7,164 nt of DNA from an uncultured Muribaculaceae bacterium (lineage in GTDB: Bacteria; Bacteroidota; Bacteroidia; Bacteroidales; Muribaculaceae): contig CANRZQ010000137.1 in assembly GCA_947644475.1 (NCBI GenBank), positions 1 to 7,164 on the forward strand. The letters run 5' to 3'. Shown piece after piece: positions 3,806 to 7,164 of this stretch; position 1 is the first letter of the stretch, and each line of letters opens with the position of its first letter. A model generated the notes under the pieces. That model ran no database searches, had not been told where the DNA came from, and was given only the letters and a program-made list of their open reading frames with translations. The translations under genes and the position numbers were made by a program.

Positions 3806-5329
3806 TTATATAAGGCGGTGAGTGTCGAGGCCTTCGACGTGGATAGCGGCCGTTGAGGAGCGCATGGAGGCGACAGTGCCGACGGGGCAGTGGTTCTCGC
3901 AGGCTCCGCAGCCTATGCACACGTCATCGAGCACAATGGGCATAAGCCGGTCGGAGCCTTCGGCAACAGGCTCCATCTTTATGGCTTGGGCAGGGCACAC
4001 CGAGGCGCATTTGCCGCAGTTCTCGCCTTCGGAGGCGGAGAGGCATGTGCTGAGGTCGACCACGGCCCGGCCTATCTTGATGGACGATTTCTCATCGGCG
4101 GCGACGGGGTGGAATGCCCCTACGGGACACAGGTCGGAGCAGGTGGTGCACAGCGGGTCGCAGTAGCCGAGGGTGAAGTCGAGTTCGGGCTGCATAAGCC
4201 GGTCGAGGCGCGTGGAGGGGCGTATGATGCCCGATGGACAGTTCTGGATACAGAGCTGGCAGGCGGTGCAGTGCGCGCCGAGGTGGGCGAGGCTCACGGC
4301 TCCGGCGGGGACAACGGGGGTGTCGCGGCGCGGCGTCTGTTTTTGTTTGAGGGGGGTGAATCCGCCGTCGGTGGTTTTGGCCACAGCGTCGATGGCGAGA
4401 GCGCCGAGCACGAATCCTGTGCCGGCCACAAACCCGCGGCGCCCGCGGTCGGGAGCGGAGGTGGGGAGGGTGTGCTTTTGCGCGGGGCGGCGCCATGTGT
4501 ATGATATGGCGCCTTCGGCACATTCTTTGATGCAGTCGAAGCATACGACGCAGCGCGAGTAGTCGATTTGGTGGGCGCGGGCGTCGATGCACTTGGCCTT
4601 GCACCGGCGGGCGCATTTGGTGCAGTTGACGCATTTGCTCGTGTCGATTACGGGGCGAAGCACCGAGAAACGCGAGAGGTAGCCGAGTATTGTGCCCACA
4701 GGGCATATGGTGTTGCAGTAGTCGCGTCCGCCTCGCCAGGCCATTACGGTGACGAGGGCCACAGTGGCTATGGCCACGATGAGCACGGGCACCGATACGG
4801 CGGCGGTGACACGGTAGAACCAGTAATTGTCGTCCATCGATTCCGACCATGCGGCCAAGGCATTGTTCACGCCGTCGACGCCGGGAGCGAAAATCTGCGA
4901 GGCGATGCGGCCATATGCGCTGTACGGCTCAATGAGGCCGGCTATGGCAGCGAACAGCAGATGCGTGAGCCCCAGCACAAGCAGCACGGCGAACACAAGC
5001 AGGATGATATGGCGGCATGTGTGGGCCGGGACATACTTGAAGCGGAAGCGGCGGGTCTTTTTCGGGCCGAACTTGTCGTGCAGCCACTTTATGGCGTCCT
5101 GGTAGATGCCGAGCGGGCATATCACAGAGCAGTAGAGCCGGCCTAAGAGCAAGGTCGCGGCGATAAGGGCTACAATCACCGCCGCATTGAGGGCAAGAAG
5201 CGCCGGCATGAACTGGATCTTGGCCATCCACCCCCAGAGACTTGCCGCTGTGCCGGTGAAATCGACAAAAAGCAACGTTACGGCTATTATTGACAGAATA
5301 GCGAGAAATCTACGAAAGAGTTTAAGCAT
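3806..5329 (-). CDS. membrane polyferredoxin, NapH-NapG-like fusion
   Basis: The product is a 507-residue electron-transfer protein. The N-terminal part resembles NapH: hydrophobic segments at about 8-22, 42-63, 107-130 and 175-197, with the paired CX3CP motifs Cys67/Cys71 and Cys205/Cys209. Two ferredoxin-type clusters follow, Cys233/236/239/243 and Cys260/263/266/270. A second hydrophobic stretch at about 297-317, preceded by RGRRGFV, looks like the twin-arginine signal of NapG retained inside the chain. Four more clusters follow: Cys354/357/360/364, Cys390/394/397/401, Cys429/438/441/445 and Cys471/474/477/481, each ending in Cys-Pro. By family knowledge, NapH-type proteins take electrons from quinol or pass them to periplasmic partners. 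No nitrate reductase gene is nearby; the neighbour is an exported Fe-S reductase. The ATG at 5327-5329 is followed by a basic stretch and the first membrane segment. Confidence 0.85.
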   Translation of the reverse strand: MLKLFRRFLAILSIIAVTLLFVDFTGTAASLWGWMAKIQFMPALLALNAAVIVALIAATLLLGRLYCSVICPLGIYQDAIKWLHDKFGPKKTRRFRFKYVPAHTCRHIILLVFAVLLVLGLTHLLFAAIAGLIEPYSAYGRIASQIFAPGVDGVNNALAAWSESMDDNYWFYRVTAAVSVPVLIVAIATVALVTVMAWRGGRDYCNTICPVGTILGYLSRFSVLRPVIDTSKCVNCTKCARRCKAKCIDARAHQIDYSRCVVCFDCIKECAEGAISYTWRRPAQKHTLPTSAPDRGRRGFVAGTGFVLGALAIDAVAKTTDGGFTPLKQKQTPRRDTPVVPAGAVSLAHLGAHCTACQLCIQNCPSGIIRPSTRLDRLMQPELDFTLGYCDPLCTTCSDLCPVGAFHPVAADEKSSIKIGRAVVDLSTCLSASEGENCGKCASVCPAQAIKMEPVAEGSDRLMPIVLDDVCIGCGACENHCPVGTVASMRSSTAAIHVEGLDTHRLI

Positions 5330-5348
5330 AATATGTTTGATTATGGCG

Positions 5349-5380
5349 CAAATTTAAATAAATCTGCCGTAAGAAGCAAA
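5349..5380 (-). promoter_or_regulatory. Bacteroides-type promoter of the polyferredoxin-reductase operon
   Basis: On the minus strand TAAATTTG (5356-5349) matches the -7 box TAnnTTTG, and TTTG (5380-5377) lies 20 bp upstream as the -33 box. Transcription would start near 5342, leaving a leader of only about a dozen bases before the ATG. Confidence 0.65.
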
Positions 5381-5392
5381 AAACAGGAAGCG

Positions 5393-5426
5393 TTTTTTTA
5401 TTAACCGGATTTTTTTCGTATATTTG
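5393..5426 (+). promoter_or_regulatory. Bacteroides-type promoter of glgB
   Basis: TATATTTG (5419-5426) matches the -7 box TAnnTTTG. A T-run at 5393-5399 lies where a -33 TTTG box would be, about 20 bp upstream, but is not an exact match. Transcription would start near 5433 and give a leader of about 105 bases. It is back to back with the operon promoter on the other strand. Confidence 0.6.
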
Positions 5427-5451
5427 CATCAAAGAATTGCCTTTGGGCATC

Positions 5452-5509
5452 GCGCACCGGCTTTCAGCCGACATGCGCTATTCTTTTCAGCGAATATTCT
5501 TCGAATATT
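5452..5509 (+). promoter_or_regulatory. structured 5' leader of glgB
   Basis: Two folds are visible in the predicted leader. The first is a nested hairpin: GCGCA (5452-5456) pairs with TGCGC (5474-5478), enclosing CGGCT (5458-5462) paired with AGCCG (5466-5470) around TTC. The second is AATATTC (5493-5499) paired with GAATATT (5503-5509), with extra pairing possible outside. A weaker TGCC/GGCA pair precedes them at 5438-5449. No known riboswitch is recognised. The folds may affect translation or stability of the mRNA. Confidence 0.45.
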
Positions 5510-5537
5510 TGCGCTGTTAACCATAATTCGTCGAACG

Positions 5538-7164
5538 ATGAAAAAACAAGAAACCGACCGTACAAAGAAAGCACCCAAGGCTCCACGCAAGCCTCGGACA
5601 AAGATATTGCCCATAATCAAGAATGATCCATGGCTCGAGCCTTATGCCGACGCCATCACCGGGCGTCACCGCGACGCTGTCGAGAAGGAGGCCGACCTCA
5701 CCAGCGCGAGCGGCACACTCTCTGAATTTGCCAATGCCCATGAATATTTCGGGCTGCACCGCCTGCCCACCGGCGGCTGGGTCGTGCGCGAATGGGCGCC
5801 GAACGCTACGGCCATAAGCCTTATAGGCGACTTCTCCGTGTGGAAAGAACTGAAAAAATATGCCTTCAAGCGCCTCGACGGCGGAGTGTGGGAACTGAAA
5901 CTGCGCCCTGCCGACCTTGCCCACGGCCAACTCTACAAGATGCTCGTGCACTGGCCCGGCGGCGAGGGTGAGCGCATCCCGGCCTACGCCCGGCGTGTGG
6001 TGCAGGACGAGAACACTCACATCTTCTCGGCCCAGGTATGGGCTCCCGAGCAGCCCTACAAATGGCGTCACCGCTCGTTCCGCCCCGACACCAAGCCCCT
6101 GCTCATCTACGAATGTCATATCGGCATGGCGCAGGAACGCGAGGGCGTGGGCACATATGATGAGTTCCGCACCAACATTTTGCCCCGCATCGCCGCCGAC
6201 GGCTACAATGCCATCCAGATCATGGCCATACAGGAGCATCCCTACTACGGGTCGTTCGGCTACCACGTGTCGTCGTTCTTTGCCCCGTCGAGCCGTTTCG
6301 GCACTCCCGAGCAGCTGAAAGCCCTCATCGACGAGGCTCACGGCATGGGCATAGCCGTGATAATGGACATTGTGCATTCCCACGCTGTGAAAAACGACGT
6401 GGAAGGCCTCGGCCGCCTCGACGGCTCCTACGACCTCTACTTCTATGGCGACGGACGCCGCGAGCATCCGGCATGGGATTCGCTGTGCTTCGACTACGGC
6501 AAGAATGAAGTGCTCCACTTCCTGCTGTCCAATTGCAAATACTGGCTTTCGGAATTCCACTTCGACGGCTTCCGCTTCGACGGCGTTACCTCGATGCTCT
6601 ACTACAACCACGGCCTCGGCCAGGCCTTCGGCGGCTACGGCGACTATTACAACGGAGCGCAGGACACCAACGCCATCACATACCTCACCCTGGCCAACAA
6701 ACTCATCCATCAGGTCAACCGCCACGCCATAACCATAGCCGAGGAAATGTCGGGCATGCCCGGGCTCGCCCTGCCCGTGGCCGACGGCGGCATCGGATTC
6801 GACTACCGCATGGCAATGGGTATCCCCGACTACTGGATAAAGACTCTCAAAGAGAAAAAAGACGAGGACTGGCATCCCACATCGATATTCTGGGAACTCA
6901 CCAACCGCCGCGCCGACGAAAAAACAATCTCGTATGTCGAATCGCACGACCAGGCCCTTGTAGGCGACAAGACAGTGATTTTCCGTCTTATCGACGAGAA
7001 GATGTACTGGCACATGATGAAGGACGACAACGACATGACCGTGGCCCGCGGTATCGCCCTGCACAAACTCATTCGCCTCGTCACCCTCGCCACCATCAAC
7101 GGCGGATACCTCAACTTCATGGGCAACGAATTCGGCCATCCCGAGTGGATAGATTTCCCCCGCG
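5538..7164 (+). CDS. glgB: 1,4-alpha-glucan branching enzyme, eukaryote-like (partial, 3' end cut off)
   Basis: The enzyme makes alpha-1,6 branches in glycogen by transferring alpha-1,4 glucan segments, in the cytoplasm. The window holds 542 codons and no stop; relatives have about 670-700 residues, so the C-terminal all-beta domain is missing. A Lys/Arg-rich head (1-23) precedes a CBM48-type domain at about 65-155, including FGLHR and VREWAPNA. The GH13 barrel follows with Asp277-His280 (region I), DGFRFDG with nucleophile Asp348, IAEEMSGMPG with general acid Glu402, and ESHDQ with His470/Asp471. Stretches such as FDGFRFDGVTSMLY and GYLNFMGNEFGHPEW match the eukaryotic GBE1-like group (GH13 subfamily 8) much better than the E. 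coli-type GlgB. The ATG at 5538 follows a promoter and structured leader; no Shine-Dalgarno sequence is seen. No other glycogen gene is in the window. Confidence 0.93.
   Translation, partial: MKKQETDRTKKAPKAPRKPRTKILPIIKNDPWLEPYADAITGRHRDAVEKEADLTSASGTLSEFANAHEYFGLHRLPTGGWVVREWAPNATAISLIGDFSVWKELKKYAFKRLDGGVWELKLRPADLAHGQLYKMLVHWPGGEGERIPAYARRVVQDENTHIFSAQVWAPEQPYKWRHRSFRPDTKPLLIYECHIGMAQEREGVGTYDEFRTNILPRIAADGYNAIQIMAIQEHPYYGSFGYHVSSFFAPSSRFGTPEQLKALIDEAHGMGIAVIMDIVHSHAVKNDVEGLGRLDGSYDLYFYGDGRREHPAWDSLCFDYGKNEVLHFLLSNCKYWLSEFHFDGFRFDGVTSMLYYNHGLGQAFGGYGDYYNGAQDTNAITYLTLANKLIHQVNRHAITIAEEMSGMPGLALPVADGGIGFDYRMAMGIPDYWIKTLKEKKDEDWHPTSIFWELTNRRADEKTISYVESHDQALVGDKTVIFRLIDEKMYWHMMKDDNDMTVARGIALHKLIRLVTLATINGGYLNFMGNEFGHPEWIDFPR

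Noticed and set aside
4092..4850. 252-codon minus-strand frame inside the polyferredoxin gene
   Set aside because: Off-frame shadow with no ordered cysteine motifs; the polyferredoxin frame explains the DNA.
3806..5329. Part of a nitrate reductase (nap) operon
   Set aside because: NapH/NapG-like features are present, but no napA, napB or napD is in the window and the neighbour is an aldo/keto reductase.
5517..7139. 540-codon open frame on the minus strand across glgB
   Set aside because: It is antisense to a gene with complete GH13 motifs. Its Val/His/Gly-rich composition, absence of any recognisable domain and exact overlap with glgB show a codon-bias shadow.

Overview
The window looks like a chromosomal segment from a gut Bacteroidales (Bacteroidetes), perhaps a Muribaculaceae-type genome. 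The grounds are Bacteroides-type promoter boxes (TAnnTTTG) instead of sigma70 boxes, start codons without Shine-Dalgarno sequences, GC-rich genes with AT-rich intergenic DNA, and a eukaryote-like glycogen branching enzyme. The taxonomic guess is inference; no rRNA or tRNA is present.

Layout: 1-263 has no gene but holds small hairpins and a 23-bp-period repeat. A phospholipid acyltransferase (plsC, 264-977, minus) follows, with a five-unit 10-bp repeat directly upstream. Next is a minus-strand gene for a membrane-anchored coiled-coil protein (1058/1117-1969), broken by a frameshift inside a short tandem repeat. A 363-bp non-autonomous transposable element (1985-2347) with 34-bp perfect terminal inverted repeats lies 15 bp upstream of that gene and supplies the last codons of the next one. 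Then come a Tat-exported aldo/keto reductase with two C-terminal [4Fe-4S] sites (2322-3704, minus) and a large membrane polyferredoxin resembling a NapH-NapG fusion (3806-5329, minus). A 208-bp divergent promoter region leads to glgB on the plus strand (5538 to the window end, truncated).

Working together: the polyferredoxin and the reductase are co-oriented with only 101 bp between them and no promoter box seen in that gap, so they are probably one operon. The polyferredoxin has NapH-type cysteine motifs, two cytosolic-type ferredoxin sites, an internal twin-arginine-like hydrophobic segment and then four more cysteine clusters. That suggests a relay carrying electrons across the membrane to the exported Fe-S reductase. 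This pair is the most interesting functional unit. The transposable element and the frameshifting repeat are the most interesting DNA-level features.
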